Source of the DNA: Ceraceosorus guamensis | Taxonomy: Eukaryota > Basidiomycota > Exobasidiomycetes > Ceraceosorales > Ceraceosoraceae | Reading direction: 5' to 3' | Length of the DNA: 64,000 nucleotides | NCBI RefSeq assembly: GCF_003144195.1 | Contig: NW_020290028.1 | Location: 124,001 to 188,000 of the forward strand | Shown here: one piece after another, positions 1 through 12,262 of the stretch | How positions within the stretch are numbered: the first letter of the stretch is position 1 | Layout: each line of letters starts with the position of its first letter | The notes under the pieces: model-generated | What the model was told of the DNA's origin: nothing | The model's database searches: none | The model's input: only the letters and a program-made list of their open reading frames with translations | Program-made: the position numbers and the translations under genes

Positions 1-703
1 GACACGACTTGGCCATATCATGCCGCTGATGGATGGATAGACGTGCACCGCCACGCTCTACTCCACACTTTTGACTGTATGATGGCTGCTTTGCGATCGA
101 TGCGATATCTTTATAGGACACGCGCGATAAGCAGCAGCACTCACGACTCGCGCGTGACTCACACTCATGGCCGCATGCCCACGGGCAAGCATGCACGCTC
201 CCATGCGACGGACATGTCGACTTCAGAATGCCAAACGACCCACCAATAATATTCTTGACTATTATACCGATACTTCATATGACATCCTCATTTTATGCCT
301 CGTGAGTAAGGACCTATTGCCGACCCACCAAAAAATCATCACAGCACTAGCGCACGAGCCTTGTGGAGTATCGCCGCGAACGAGGGAAGGCGTGCCCAGC
401 TCCGGGTGATACTTGCCATTCTGGTCGGATGCCAGCTCAAGTGCGCTGCCGCAACGCACAGAAGGCAGTCAATTAGGTCTTTGCCTCATGTTCAAGAGAC
501 CACATTGCAGCGCATCTCAGAAACTCCCAAGTAGATCCAGCGCCTGACCACCTCTACTTGAAGCATTTGGTCCTTTCAGCTCTCCTTCCAAGAGCATTCC
601 TTCTCTGTCTCTGACACTGATCGCGCAATACGGCTGCATTCCAACAGATAGCGGGATCGATTGCTGGAAGGTTGTAGTGACATCCTACCATACAATATAA
701 GGC
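1..703. other. Intergenic, upstream of the guanine deaminase gene
   Basis: No reading frame here looks like a known protein. The stretch holds an ACTCACGACTCGCG segment near 139 and ATTCTTGACT near 251, both variants of motifs that recur in other intergenic regions of this window. The right end should contain the promoter and 5' UTR of the deaminase gene. No clear TATA box was identified. Confidence 0.5.
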
Positions 704-3700
704 ATGGCGCACTCCGGCCCGCGGCCTGTGCCGGCTAATGCAGGAGCTTCCTCAGGCAGCTATAGAGAAGCGGTCCCGGAATACGCGCCATCTCCTTCAC
801 TTCGACCAGCCCTACCCGCCCCCTCTCATCTTCCTAAGCGAGTGTTTGTGGGTAGCATAGTGACTCCTGTCAACTTGACTCACCTCAGACTCATAGAGCG
901 CGGTATCCTGGGCGTCGGAACGGGCGGGGTGATTCGGTTCGTAGAGGATCTGGCGGAGGTGGAGCTGAAGCTGGCTCAAGAAGAGGCGCGACAAAGCGCC
1001 TTTGTGGCTGAGGAGGAGGCGAGAGGTCGATCGCAGCACAGACAAAGCCGTGATCAGTTCAAGTCTCATGCTGGGACGGATGAGGACAGCTCAGGGCACA
1101 GCGATGACGAGAGCCATGAGGAAGGAGGGACCACCCCCGGGGCGCCTGCGAGGAGTATGACTCCAAAACCGCTACCAGTGCTAAGTAATGGCAAGACACA
1201 AACGTCGCAGCTTCCCACTACCTCTACGCGGGATGTATCAGCCGGCGGTCTTCAGAATGGTTCAAAGCGAGAAGTGTCGCTCCCACCCCCTGCATTGCCG
1301 ACGGACATGCCACTGGACTGGACGACTCAGACCGCTGCTGCACGCGAAGCTTCTGCATCGCGGTCGCGCTCTGTGGGCATCGGACTGCCACCCTCCCAAC
1401 AACAAGCACTGGAGAGGAAAGCCATTCTCTACGTGGTCAAGTCACACGGATGGAACATCGCAGATTGCGAGGTCGTGCGTTTAGATCCAGGTGCATTCTT
1501 GCAGCCGGGCTTCATCGATACGCACACGCACGCATGTCAGGTACCCAATCTTGGCCTTGGTCAGCAGTACGAGCTGCTAGACTGGCTACAGCACGTCACT
1601 TTCCCCAGAGAAGCGCGCTTCGAGGATCCTGTGTATGCACGCAAGACTTATGACAGCGTTGTCCAGCGGCTGCTGGACTCGGGCACTACGTGCGCCGCCA
1701 TCTTCGCCACAATTCATCGTGAGTCAAGGGCATACCCTTCGGACCCTGCTTCTATGCTGACCCGGCTACTATCCACCCGTTTGCAGAGGAGGCTACGTCT
1801 ATTTTGGCGGAGATCTGTAATGACAGGGGAATGCGCGCCCTTGTGGGTAAATGTGCAATGGACAGGAACGCTCCTATCAATTACATCGAAAAGGTCGGTA
1901 TGCATTCCCATCAGAGGTCTACCGATGCCTTGACTCCCGCTGACTCGGCGTCATTTGTCGCTGCGCAGAACGCTAGCGTATCTCTCGAGGCGACGAAGAC
2001 TTTCATAAAACACGTGCGATCCTTACGACCGCATGGAGAATATCCTGACGCCTTGTCGCCAACAATGACCCCAACGCATACTTCCGGATCCCCAGAGATG
2101 GACGCCAGCATTGCCCGCCTATCGGCGACGATGTCTGAGATAATGAGCAGCGGCGACGCTAAGGAGCGACCTAAGAGTTGCGATCGACACAACGACGCCC
2201 TGCAACTTTCAACGGGGACATCGCCTCCCGAATCTCACGTTGATTCGGGGAGATCTGAGAATAAAAGGCTGTCGCAATCTGCAATTCTTGATAAGCAGCT
2301 GCCTTCCTCTGGCTGGGCTTCGCATCGAGTCGAGCGTACAAACAGAGCCAGTGCGCCCTCGTCCGCCGCGCTGACTCGTAATCACAGCAGCAGCCGGTCA
2401 TCCCACAAGCCAAAGATCAGCGCCCCTCTCGTTCAACCAATATTGACACCGCGGTTTGCGATCTCTTGCAGCGACTCGATGCTCGCGAGCATTGCTGCGC
2501 TTTGGTCGCGGGATCCATCTCTCCGTATCCAGACACACTTGTCCGAGAATGAAGGCGAAATCGCATTCACCAAAAAGCTCTTCCCCTTCGCGGAAAACTA
2601 CACGAGCGTGTACGAGCACTTTTCGCTTTTGACTCCAAGAACGATTCTAGCTCATGCCATACATCTCGAAAGTTCCGAGATGGATCTCATTCGAAAGCGA
2701 GACTGCGGAATCTCGCATTGCCCGAACAGCAACTTCAATCTACGCTCAGGCACGAGCCGGATCGGAGAAATGCTGAACAGGGGGATCACCAAGATCGGCC
2801 TCGGCACAGATGCAAGCGGCGGCTTCGGACTCGGTATCTTGAGCGCGATCAGGGAAGCGAGCGTAGTTGCCAAGGTTCTCAGCTTTCCACAACGCGGCAA
2901 GCAAGAAGGTGAATTGTTGACAGCTCAAGGTCTCGGAGACTGCGCGCCAGTCGGCTTACTACTCAGGAAGGCGAAGGAGCAAACGAAAGAGTCGGAAGAG
3001 CCGCGTACAAGCCGAGAGCATCAAACGCCTCCTGAGGATGGCAGACACCCCATGCCTCCTGTGGACCATCAGCACAAAGTCAAGAGACCCGCCATCACGC
3101 AGAAGGGCCCTGCTACGCCCAGCGGCGCGGCGACGACTCCTCGAAAGACGAGTGTCAGCACAACTGGAAGTTCCACCAGCAGTCATGCGAGTGACTCTGC
3201 GAGCACGTCTGGCACGTCCGCTGCTGAAGAGGAATCTCAGCTCGGAAGCGATGAAGGGAAAAGCACAAAGGCTACGCTGCCTGAGGCGCAGGACGGTACC
3301 CCGACAGACTTTTGCGCCGGGCCCCTGAGCATCGCTACGTTGTTCTACCTCGCCACTCTCGGAGGCGCGCACGTGTGCAGCTTGGCGGACACGATCGGAA
3401 GTCTAGACGTAGGCAAGGTGAGGGAATAGCAGCGCGAGGTCGGGCCAACAGAAATTTTGGTGCTGAGGACTTGCCTTTTGTTCCCGCGACGTGTTAGGAA
3501 TTTGATGCCCTTCTGATCCGGACCACCTCAAATTGGGATCCGATCAAGGGCTACAGAGGCTGTCCCAACCTCTTCATCGAGGAGGAGGACACCATCGAGA
3601 CTCGTCTAGAAAAGGTGTGTACTCCGAAGCTGGGTCTCGCTGTGGAGAGTGCATGCCTAGAAGCCATGTGTATTGCACTGATGCCTTCCGTTTTCGACCA

Positions 3701-3790
3701 ACGTAGTTCCTCTTTTGTGGTGATGATAGGAACATCTCGTCAGTCTTCGTGCGAGGTCGATGTGTCGGCGGGGCGGATCCCATCAGCTGA
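704..3790 (+). CDS. GUD1: Guanine deaminase with large low-complexity insertions
   Basis: Deaminates guanine to xanthine in the cytosol (purine salvage and breakdown). It belongs to the metal-dependent amidohydrolase family. Four exons join in phase: 704-1718, 1787-3417, 3498-3614 and 3707-3790, giving about 948 residues. Visible family motifs are PGFIDTHTHACQ (HxH metal ligands, near residue 270), LVGKCAMDRNAP, LTPRFAISCS, IQTHLSENEGE, HAIHL, ISHCPNSNFNLRSG, GLGTDASGG (metal-ligand Asp) and LGGAHVCSLADTIGSLDVGK. The last exons add the usual C-terminus with FLFCGDDRNI. Guanine deaminases are usually about 450-500 residues. The excess here lies in Ser/Glu/Thr-rich blocks at about residues 95-235, between the MDRNAP and LTPRF motifs, and before the SIATLFYLATLGG motif. 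All catalytic motifs are present, so the gene looks functional. Confidence 0.9.
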
Positions 3791-3966
3791 GCGTTGACGC
3801 ACGAGATGGATGAAGAGATCACGAGGAGGAGAGAACTGCAAGTGCGCATCGCAGAACGATAATGTACAATAATACTGCAGAGCGGAATCGTGGTACAACA
3901 TTGGACGACGATTCATGGTGCGGAACTCGAATGCCGCTCACATCATGACTTCGATACGTTTGACGT

Positions 3967-5573
3967 TCAGATGATTCTGTACTTGGTTCGGCGCAAACCA
4001 CCGGATATCCCGCCGCCACCAACGCCCAAGGCAGGCCTTTTCCTCTGCAGACGAGCAAAGGCCTCTTGGATGTGGCTGAGATCCAGTCCTGAAGTTTTGA
4101 TGGGGGGCATGGTGAAGAGCGTGCAGGATTCGTCGTGGTCTGCTCGGCTCGGAGAAGCACGCATAGCTTGAGGAGCTTGAGGCGACGAAGCTCTACCGAT
4201 GTTCTCGTGCAGATTGAGTGCAGGCGTCGAAGCCGATGTAGTCATTCCGCTCAAATGCGCGCGCCTCTTGTTGGGAGGGAAAGCGACACCTACAGTGGGA
4301 CCGTTGAGTCCCGTAGGATCCGAGCTGGACTCTATCATCTTTCGCTTATGGGGACTTGTGGAGAACGATCGATCGGCGCTTGTTCCCATGACGCCTTGTC
4401 GAGCTTCCGCGTCTCCAATGTTCTCGCTCGCGCCATCCTTGCCATCGACGAGTCTGCTGCTTCTTTCGACTAGCCCGGCTCTTGCCTGCGCATTCCCACT
4501 GCGAAGACGCTTCTCTCGCCCCAGCCCTCGCTTCTTCTCTTCAGTCTGTTCTTCGATCTGTTGCTTGATCTTCAACGCTCCTTCGCACAACTCCCGCACT
4601 ACTTCGAAAGCCAAGAATCCGAGAATGTCAATCATGTCGTCATTGGGCTTGCCATCTAGGTAAGCACCTGCATTGATGAATTCTCTGAACTTTTTGGCTT
4701 TGGGTGGGGGATCCAGTCAAAGTCAACGTTTGGTAGAGACGAAGTGCTCTCATCTTCGATGTAGGAGACTCACCCTTGCGGAAGGTGAAGGAGGCTTGAC
4801 GACATTCTGAATAGTGCACGTATTCGTCGCGAGTCATCTTGCGCGTCGCCTCATCAGCATCCTATCAGGCAGGGCAAAGCGAACAGGTCAGTCTTGAGAT
4901 GATAAGTGGCACGAGGCTTTCGCCGAGCAGGTCTAGCTCAGAGTCGAGGCCCACTCACCTTTAACCGTTGCAAGCTCTCCTCGAGCGCCTCGACGTCCTC
5001 CTCATCCTCTTCGTCTTCCTCCGCAGCATTACTGACCAGATGTTCGGTGAACACGGTGCTGATTTCCCAAGGTAGACGGATCTTTTTCGCTCTCGTCTTG
5101 GGTACAGCATCCGCTCCTTCCTCTTCAGGTCCCGCAGCGGCAGCATCACCACCTTCCGAATCCTTTGCATTCTTCCGTACATCCTTCCAGCTCAAGTAGG
5201 TCTTCAGCCTGTTCACCTTGGCCCGATCATCCCTGATCAAGAAGATGAGATCCTCCGCATTCACGAAACGCGATCCTCTTCGTTGAGATAGCGCTCTGGA
5301 TTGGATGATCAGCTCCAGCACCTGACTTCGCACGATGTCCTCCACCAACTTGACGACGTCTGGATGCGGATCAGAAAGATCGGCAAATACGAACATCTGT
5401 CACAGGGAGCAGCAGCTAGGATCAGTCGGAACGTCGAGCATGCAGCATGCAACTTGCAACTTGCAGCTCGAGCAAGGGCTTTTGATTCGAGATGACTTTG
5501 CTCGCTCGTGCGTCGCTGAACTCACCATCTGCGAAATCTCTTGCGAGTAGCGGTACTCATAGGTTGAAGCCAT
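3967..5573 (-). CDS. SPT3: Spt3, SAGA complex histone-fold subunit
   Basis: Spt3 is a TFIID-18-type histone-fold protein that helps SAGA deliver TBP to promoters. The exons are 5573-5526, 5396-4959, 4861-4774 and 4697-3967, giving about 434 residues. The N-terminus [12 protein letters not shown] plus [12 protein letters not shown] matches the Spt3 start. The family signatures [38 protein letters not shown] and [16 protein letters not shown] appear in order. The first coding exon is only 48 nt. The last exon was placed so that FRK joins AKKFREF across a 76-nt intron. The C-terminal third is longer and more Ser-rich than in the roughly 340-residue yeast protein. The tandem neighbour upstream on the same strand is the GSK3 kinase. 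Confidence 0.93.
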
Positions 5574-6770
5574 GTTGGTCTCTCTGGCACAGTTTCACCT
5601 AGAGGCTGCGATTCGAGGACAAGGAAGACTAATCGCAGCGCGGTGGGAGAGCTCACTGAAGCATGCAGCCTTGCCAAGCCGGATCAGCAGCTGTCTAATT
5701 GTCCGAGACGTTGCGTCTGGAGACAAAAGGGGCTCAAAACTGAGCGTGGAAAGAGAGCCACGGTCCTGATGAAATCTCGATGCGTTATGCGCATACGTGT
5801 GCTTGTGCTGCCCTCTACGGACGAGAATACATGGACGAGCGTTGGATGCCGAGAGTCGCAAGGGCGGTCAATCCGGAAAAGTGATGGTGGATGCTGAAGC
5901 ACGCCGAGTCCAACGCTTCACGCCGGCATGCGCGCGCGGATCAAGGTCGGTCGCGCATGCGTGGGACGTCGCGAACAGACCTGCAAGCTCCACTTTGGAG
6001 ATGGAGCGCCGCCTGAACCTCTTGAATAGTATCGACCTGCAGAATGTGGCACCCTTCGAATGGTTCCGGGGGCAAAGCTGTAAAGTCTGACGAAGAGGGC
6101 ATCAAGCTCGTCGACCGTGCACACCCCACCAGTGCCCCACAGCGAGGTCAACTGCACTGGACTCGAACCTTCACATCGCTCCTACGTTTGCGGGTCCAGC
6201 TCAAAGCACAATACGGAAGCCGACTTGCATCATGCCGACGTCGAAAGCCCGCGATGCTTTCCTCCCCCGATTTCGTAAGACTTGCAATGCCTCTTGCGCC
6301 GCGGGCCCATCACGCACAAAAGCGGCAAGAAGTAAGAAGACTCTGGACATTGAGACACCGATGTGGATGGAACGAGCATCGCTTCTTGCTACACGATTTG
6401 AATTCTTGATAGAGAATTGGATGGAGGAGAACGATCAGTGGTGGAGCGTGTGTGAGAGAGGCAAAGTCGAACAGATCTGACCCTCGAGTATGTGAGTGGG
6501 AGGAGGCGAAGATGGAGTATGGCATAGTCGCACTTCTGCAGCAGCACCCCGTATGTTTCCTGGTCCAGCTGCATGCACACAGCTCTCTCCCGCAAATCGA
6601 TTCCTAGCCATCTGCATTCCTCAAGCATCAGCAGAGCACCGGACATGAATGTCCGCGCGGCATCGACCATTCTCCCCGTCCTTGCTCTCTGCTCTCCACA
6701 CGTTCCTAGTGATGGGCCCTTTTTATCGCCGTTGCCTTCGCATTGCCGCCTCCTCGCCCGTCGCACAAGC
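5574..6770. other. Intergenic between GSK3 and SPT3
   Basis: This holds the 3' side of the GSK3 gene and the upstream region of SPT3. A minus-strand reading frame at 6766-6389 contains a protein-like stretch (EECRWLGIDLRERAVCMQL) but matches no family I know, and I could not build a convincing spliced gene around it. An ACACGATTTGAATTCTTGAT segment near 6391 combines two motifs found in other intergenic regions. Confidence 0.35.
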
Positions 6771-8275
6771 CTACTTGAGAGTCACTCGCATCGACTCTGG
6801 TGAGAGCGGCGTGAAGTTGTGGACATCGATACCTCTGCTGAGCAATTCCGCTTCGGCGTGAGGAGGCACCAACTTCGAGATGAGGTCAGGTCGAATGGAG
6901 AGCTCTGTGGCGGAGCGGGAGAATCGAGGTTGCGTGAGCACTAATGTGCGCCTTGAAAATACACGTGCGATTATCACTTACCCTCTTTCGTGAAGTTGAA
7001 GAGCGGCGGCATGTCACGGCCGTTGGGCATGCGACCTTCGCCGGTTCGGAGCTCGTCAAAGAACGGCTGGGTCAAGGCCTCGATTGCGGTAAATCTGGCG
7101 CTGGGCGTGTACTCTAGCAAGCGGCTGATTAGGTCGATGGCATCGGTTGGGGTCCTGGGTCGGAAGACCTTGCTGAAAGGGTGCGGTCTGATTTGCGGGA
7201 ATTTGTGCTCCATGTAATTGGGGTTCATCGTCTTGATTTGTTCCCTAGTAGGGGTTCCTAACACTTTGATGATCTCCACAAGCTGATCAATACCACTCTC
7301 TCCAGGGAACAGAGGCTGTCCTTGCATGAGCTCTGCCATTACGCAACCGGTGGACCAAATGTCTGGAAACGTATTGCGTGCCGCATCAGCATCGTGCTTG
7401 AGCGCAGTAGCTCGAGTGTACACTCACCAATGTTCGTCGTGTAGTTTGTGGCTCCAAAGATCAGCTCTGGTGCTCGGTAGTAGCGTGAACAGATGTAAGA
7501 GACGTTAGGTTCGCCCGCAACGAGGATCTTCGCTGAACCGAAATCGCAAAGCTTCAAGACTCCAGTGAGCGGGTTCAAGAGCAGATTCTGCGGCTTGATG
7601 TCTCGATGGCAAATGCCGATGCTGTGAATGTAGGCCAAGCTTCTAAGCAATTGGTACATGTAAAGCTTGATCAGCAGCATGGGCATCGTCTGCTTCAATT
7701 TGGCGTAGTGTCTTGAAGCGCGGTAGACTGTCTCCGGGACAAATTCAAGCACAAGATTGAGGAAGACTTCGTCCTTCTTGTCTCCATTGGAATAGAAAAA
7801 TGCACGCAGATCTACGACGTTTGGGTGCGCAACAATCCTCATGATCTGTAACTCTCGGTTCTACAGATTTGAAAAGCAGCGAGAGACCTACAGTGAGCGA
7901 GCGAGCTTGACGTAACGGGCCGTACAGCCTGATCCGGTCTCGCAGCTGATGCGCAAGCTCTCACGCCTGTAGCGCAGCTCATCTACATCATCGTGCACAC
8001 ACGAGCCTCACCTTGAATCGAGCGTCCTGCAGGACCTTTTTGATGGCCACATCTTCTTGTTCCTCCTTTGGTGTTTTAGACGCCTCTCCAGCACCTGCGC
8101 TTGCTCCGGCACCCTCTACGAGATTTCCGTTCCCTCCGCTGACTAGTCTAGCTTGGAAGACCACACCAAAGGATCCATTGCCGATCAGCTTGCAATTCGT
8201 GTAAGCCAGCTCACGCGGCTCGCCGCTCTTTCCATCCTGCGCTGACACGCGGATCACTTTTTGGCCGTCATCCAT
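6771..8275 (-). CDS. GSK3: GSK3/shaggy-type serine/threonine kinase
   Basis: Glycogen synthase kinase 3 family kinase (CMGC group). Four exons, 8275-8012, 7860-7428, 7362-6982 and 6904-6771, give about 403 residues. Kinase landmarks are the glycine loop [18 protein letters not shown] lysine, [10 protein letters not shown] helix [11 protein letters not shown] catalytic loop, DFGSAK, the activation loop with [13 protein letters not shown] (the Tyr that is autophosphorylated in GSK3), [12 protein letters not shown] and the GSK3-specific tail ending [19 protein letters not shown] Gly/Ala-rich insertion of about 25 residues lies between the glycine loop and the catalytic lysine. An in-frame upstream ATG at 8320 would add 15 residues; the start at 8275 ([15 protein letters not shown]) is chosen as more family-like. 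Fungal relatives act in meiosis, stress and Wnt-like signalling; the exact role here is not shown by sequence. Confidence 0.94.
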
Positions 8276-11200
8276 CGCTGCGGGGATAGGCGGGCTAAAG
8301 GAGTCAGAACGGACGACCAAGCTGAGGACGAGCTAAGTGCATCGCATAGCAGACGACTAGTAGCACACTCGCGGACCAGTTTAGCTGCTGACATGACAAG
8401 GGCTGAGTACAGCCCGAAACGCTCGGCTTGTGCTCGAGAAAAGGTCTCCGCTCTAGGGCATTGCTCAAGCCATGAGCGCGAAGCATCTGAGAGCAGAGCC
8501 TGGGCCCTTGCAGCATGGAGCGCTGAGAGATTATTGTCGCGCTTTTGTCATGGGCACGCTCTTTGTGCCGAATCCAAGCTTACCAGCGGGTGAAGGTGAG
8601 GTCACAGATGAGCACTCACAGTTAAGCCCTCCAGATCGAGACATGTGAGCTGATCTGCTTGCTTCGGCCTCTATGAGACGATGGAGATGTTGAGCGCAAG
8701 ATGTACAAACAAGGAGCTGAGTGCTGGCACTGGGGTAGGCCGCGTTTGGTCGTGTGATGCCAAGAAGTCGAGATGGTGGGCTGGCCGAAGGTCGGTCTTC
8801 CGGCTTCAGTGATACGTCAGTGACGTACGAGTAGAGTTCGCGCGGGTGAAAGGTGGGCGCGCCAATGGCGTCAGTGCGTAGAGTGATGAGTTGTGAAGAT
8901 GGTGAGCGTAGCGGTCTGAAAGTCGATGAAGCCTGTACGCGAGGAATGAGGGAGACGAACGCCGGTCGCAGCGACGGGTTCGTGAGCGTCATGCACCACA
9001 GTCGCAGTCGCAGTCGCAGTCCCACAAAATCCGCTGGGTGTGAACCGAGCGCTGCACAAATGCGCTGCTGCAATGGCCTTGCGCGTTGCCTGGCCTGGGC
9101 TCAAGCCAGGCAGCGGAGCTACAGCAGCGCGCAGCTGCTGCATGCTGTATGCAAGCCTCCCAACTCAAAGGCACCAGCGCACGCAACTTGAACGCGTCTT
9201 ACGTCGCAGCTAGTCATGGATCATCAGCGCAGCTATAGGTGCCCCACAGCAGCACCACGGATTGCTGGCAACGCGGCAGAGGGCGCCCGCGGCGCCGACT
9301 CACGCGTACACGCGCGGACGCGCACTCGTGACTGTGACTGCATGCTGCTGATGATGCTGCTGCAATGAAGTGCCGCACCACCGCGACGCGCGAGCGTGCG
9401 GCGGGGCGAGGCGGAACGCGGGTCAGACGAGCGAGCCAACAGCAGCATCAGCAGCAGCCCTCCAGCTATGTATAGCCTGCGCAGAGCGTGGGGCCGTGGG
9501 GCCAGCGAGCAGTCAGCACAGTCACGCCGCTGTTCGCGCATGGTCCTAGCTCAGCTGATGATGCTGTGGGGCATCGTTCTCCAGAGCTTCCCATCCGCCA
9601 CCAGCAGCGGCGGCGGCAGCAAGCACATCATGCATGCTGCAATCTGGATGCGCTCAAAGCTCTCTCTGATGGCTACGCCGGTTGCAGTCACGAAGTCACG
9701 AGTGTACTGAAGAATGTACGTGCGTCGAGATTCTCAAGAGTCTAGTCACACATGTTACGAGTTCTCTGCGAAGCATGAGCCATGAGCATCAGAGGTACGG
9801 TACGCGCACGTGCATGATGGGTTTGCGTTCTTCATCAGCTCTACGCCAAGAGGTCCTGGCTGTACAATTACTCATCCATCTTTGAATGGACACCCACCCC
9901 CTTTTCACACCCCTCGTGATTGTGTGTGTCTCTTGACTTGACCGCGAGATGAGGCTCGTTTATGCTTTGAGGAACATGTGGATGGAGCCTTTGAAAAGGA
10001 AGCGCGGGAGCGGAGATCTGCAGGTATCAAAATCAAGAATGCATGGTGAAATGGGAATCAGGAATGAAACGTATGTAATCCCAAAAGAGGTTGCTTGCGG
10101 CCCCAGCATCAGGTGCCGGTGGAGTGGCGCCGCGGGCCTATCGTAAATGCCAAGGCGCTTGAGCACGCCGCAACGAGGCGTACAGTATACGCCCGTGGGG
10201 TCACGAGAGGGTTCAGCGGCGTCATGCCCATGCGACTTATTTTGCTCTATATAGCTGCTGACAGCGGAGCGACACTCAGATCAGCCTTTTGCCTGCTGAC
10301 AGGGGCTGGCTTAATCTGAATCTTGTATCGTGAACGCTTTGCAGATTTGTAGCGACATCCTCGTGATTTTGATGCTCTCGCGGAGCTGTGGCTTCTCCGC
10401 CAATCCCCCAAATGACGTGCAGCAGCGAGCAGCTCAGCAGACCGAGCAGCGCGCGCTCGCACAAGAGGGTGAGGCTGCGAACCTCAATGAGGGCCAGCCG
10501 CGGGCGCACAGCCTCAGTGATAGGATGATAAAGAGCTTCACCCTGCAGCTCTAAATCAAGAATTACGCACGGCGCTGATAGAAGACACACAGAACAAAAT
10601 AAGCCCCACATCTGATGCCCACCTAGACCCTTGCTTTTCGGCTCGTGTCTGTTGTATCGGTACCGCACGTGAAGCATGACGCAACAAGGATGCCTATAGC
10701 TCCTCGCAATAATTTGAATCAATTGACGATCGACGCTACCTGGAGGAGCTGCCGACCTTGCGTCGTATGGCTTCACTCACGGCTGTCAAGGTCATGCGAG
10801 TCGGTCGCAAGCGAGCCGCAGCGATCAGGCATCCGAGAACGACCCAGCATCGACATGAACTTCAGCGATCCAATGCGAAGGCTTCGCATTCAAGTGATTG
10901 GGTTTCACAACGATTCAAGATTGCATTCGCACTGAATGTCGTGCAACCCATTCAAGAGCCTGAAGTGCTCGGCCCATCAGATCCAGATTCAGAATCGGCC
11001 ATTGCGAGGTCGATGACTTGGAGGTAGAGCTCCTTGCTGGTCGTGCGATCTATGACCGCCTGGCCATGGTGCGTTCACCACACCTCGAGCTGTACAACGA
11101 AGTCTCCTCGCCTGAGTCGGTCAGTGTTGTCGTGTCGTCCGGGAAGGCTGTCAGGCAGGCAGACTGCGGTCCTCTTTGAGTGCGAAATAGACTCATCAAG

Positions 11201-12262
11201 ATCACAGCAGATCGGATCCGGTGGCTCGTCACTCGACTAGACATCTATGTCTCCCGACTAGAACGCGGTGCGTAATTGCGACTGCTACCATCATCAAGCG
11301 CTGGCCAAGTATTCGTGATTCTGGTCAGACGGATGTGGCAAGCTACACATACGTATTTCTCTTGACTGAGTGACTGACTCCCTCGATAGCGGACTCCACG
11401 GACATGCGAGGACTGAGCTGGGCTCATCCCACCCTTTGCGACTGTTCACCGTTGCATCGCCCCATTGAGCAAGGTGCGATTGAATGTTCACTCGTCGTTG
11501 ATCACTCACGACTGTATTTGCGAGTATGTACAGATCTGATCTACGAGTCCTTTAGCATGACGTGGCACAGCGGTGCGGTGCGTTGATGTGGTCGATCCAT
11601 GGGGGACTACGCGTGCTCGGGCGGGCAGTCTTAGCGGTACAGCAGCGCTTTGCAGACACGACTTACCGGCCGCAAGCTCGGACAGATGAGTCGAGGCACG
11701 CAAGTCATCAGGTGGAGCAGCGCGCGGAGGCCTGCTGCGAGGCAGCCTGCAGAGAAAGGCGATGCTGGGCTCACGTTAGGCCCTGCCTGCCTGCTGCCTG
11801 CATGTATGCATGCACGAGCCTCTTTCTACGCACATTCACGATTCACGATTGTGTGATTCGTGTTGGTGACGGCGCTCGATCTCGACCGATTTTGGTGCTC
11901 GCTTTGACCTCTTCCCCGAGCCGCTGTCTGCATCGTCACCTGTCCATGGACACCACTCGCACACCACTCAAAGATTGCGTTCTCACACGAGCCCACGAGG
12001 ACGAGCACGGACCTCTGCGCCTCCCGTCTTTCTGTAGCGCAACCGCGTACTTGTCCCTCCTACTCTTGAGAGTCAAACACAGGATCCTCAGATGCGCAAA
12101 TCGACCTGAACATCCCGCCATTTCATCCCTGATCACACGATCACATTCATCCTGATTCGCATCCTCTTCACCTCCAGTCTGTCCAAGGCTAGACCACTGT
12201 CACTCTTTTCGGATCGACAGACCATCAGTCAACGAACACTCTGCTCGGCTGTCGAGCGCAAG
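8276..12262. other. Gene-poor 4 kb between divergent GSK3 and the CoA-binding gene
   Basis: The longest gap in the window. Reading frames of 160-200 codons exist (for example minus 9073-8531, minus 10776-10276, plus 11562-12155), but they are Arg/Ser/Cys-rich, lack recognisable motifs and look like chance openings in GC-rich DNA. The gap contains a short CAGTCG tandem repeat near 9000, CAGCAG-rich segments at 9440-9620, two perfect AATCAAGAAT decamers (10031, 10554) and clusters of TCACGA-type motifs (9685-9712, 11834-11862). It may hold regulatory DNA or a non-coding transcript; nothing shows which. Confidence 0.45.
8999..9021. repeat. Short CAGTCG hexamer tandem repeat
   Basis: About 3.8 head-to-tail copies of CAGTCG in the gene-poor gap. 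It is a minor microsatellite with no evidence of function. Confidence 0.7.

Noticed and set aside
4754-4773. A 20-nt intron in SPT3
   Set aside because: A reading frame could be rescued with a 20-nt intron, but a normal 76-nt intron (4773-4698) gives the conserved [10 protein letters not shown] sequence.
6150-6250. Possible minus-strand tRNA around GGTTCGAGTCC
   Set aside because: The T stem has an A-A mismatch at its centre and no acceptor, D or anticodon arm can be folded around it.
10276-10776. 166-codon minus-strand frame in the gene-poor gap
   Set aside because: No motif, a Cys/Leu/Arg-rich chance composition, and no flanking splice structure that would extend it.
11562-12155. 197-codon plus-strand frame upstream of the CoA-binding gene
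   Set aside because: Cys/Arg/Ser-rich with recurrent intergenic motifs inside it; no family resemblance.
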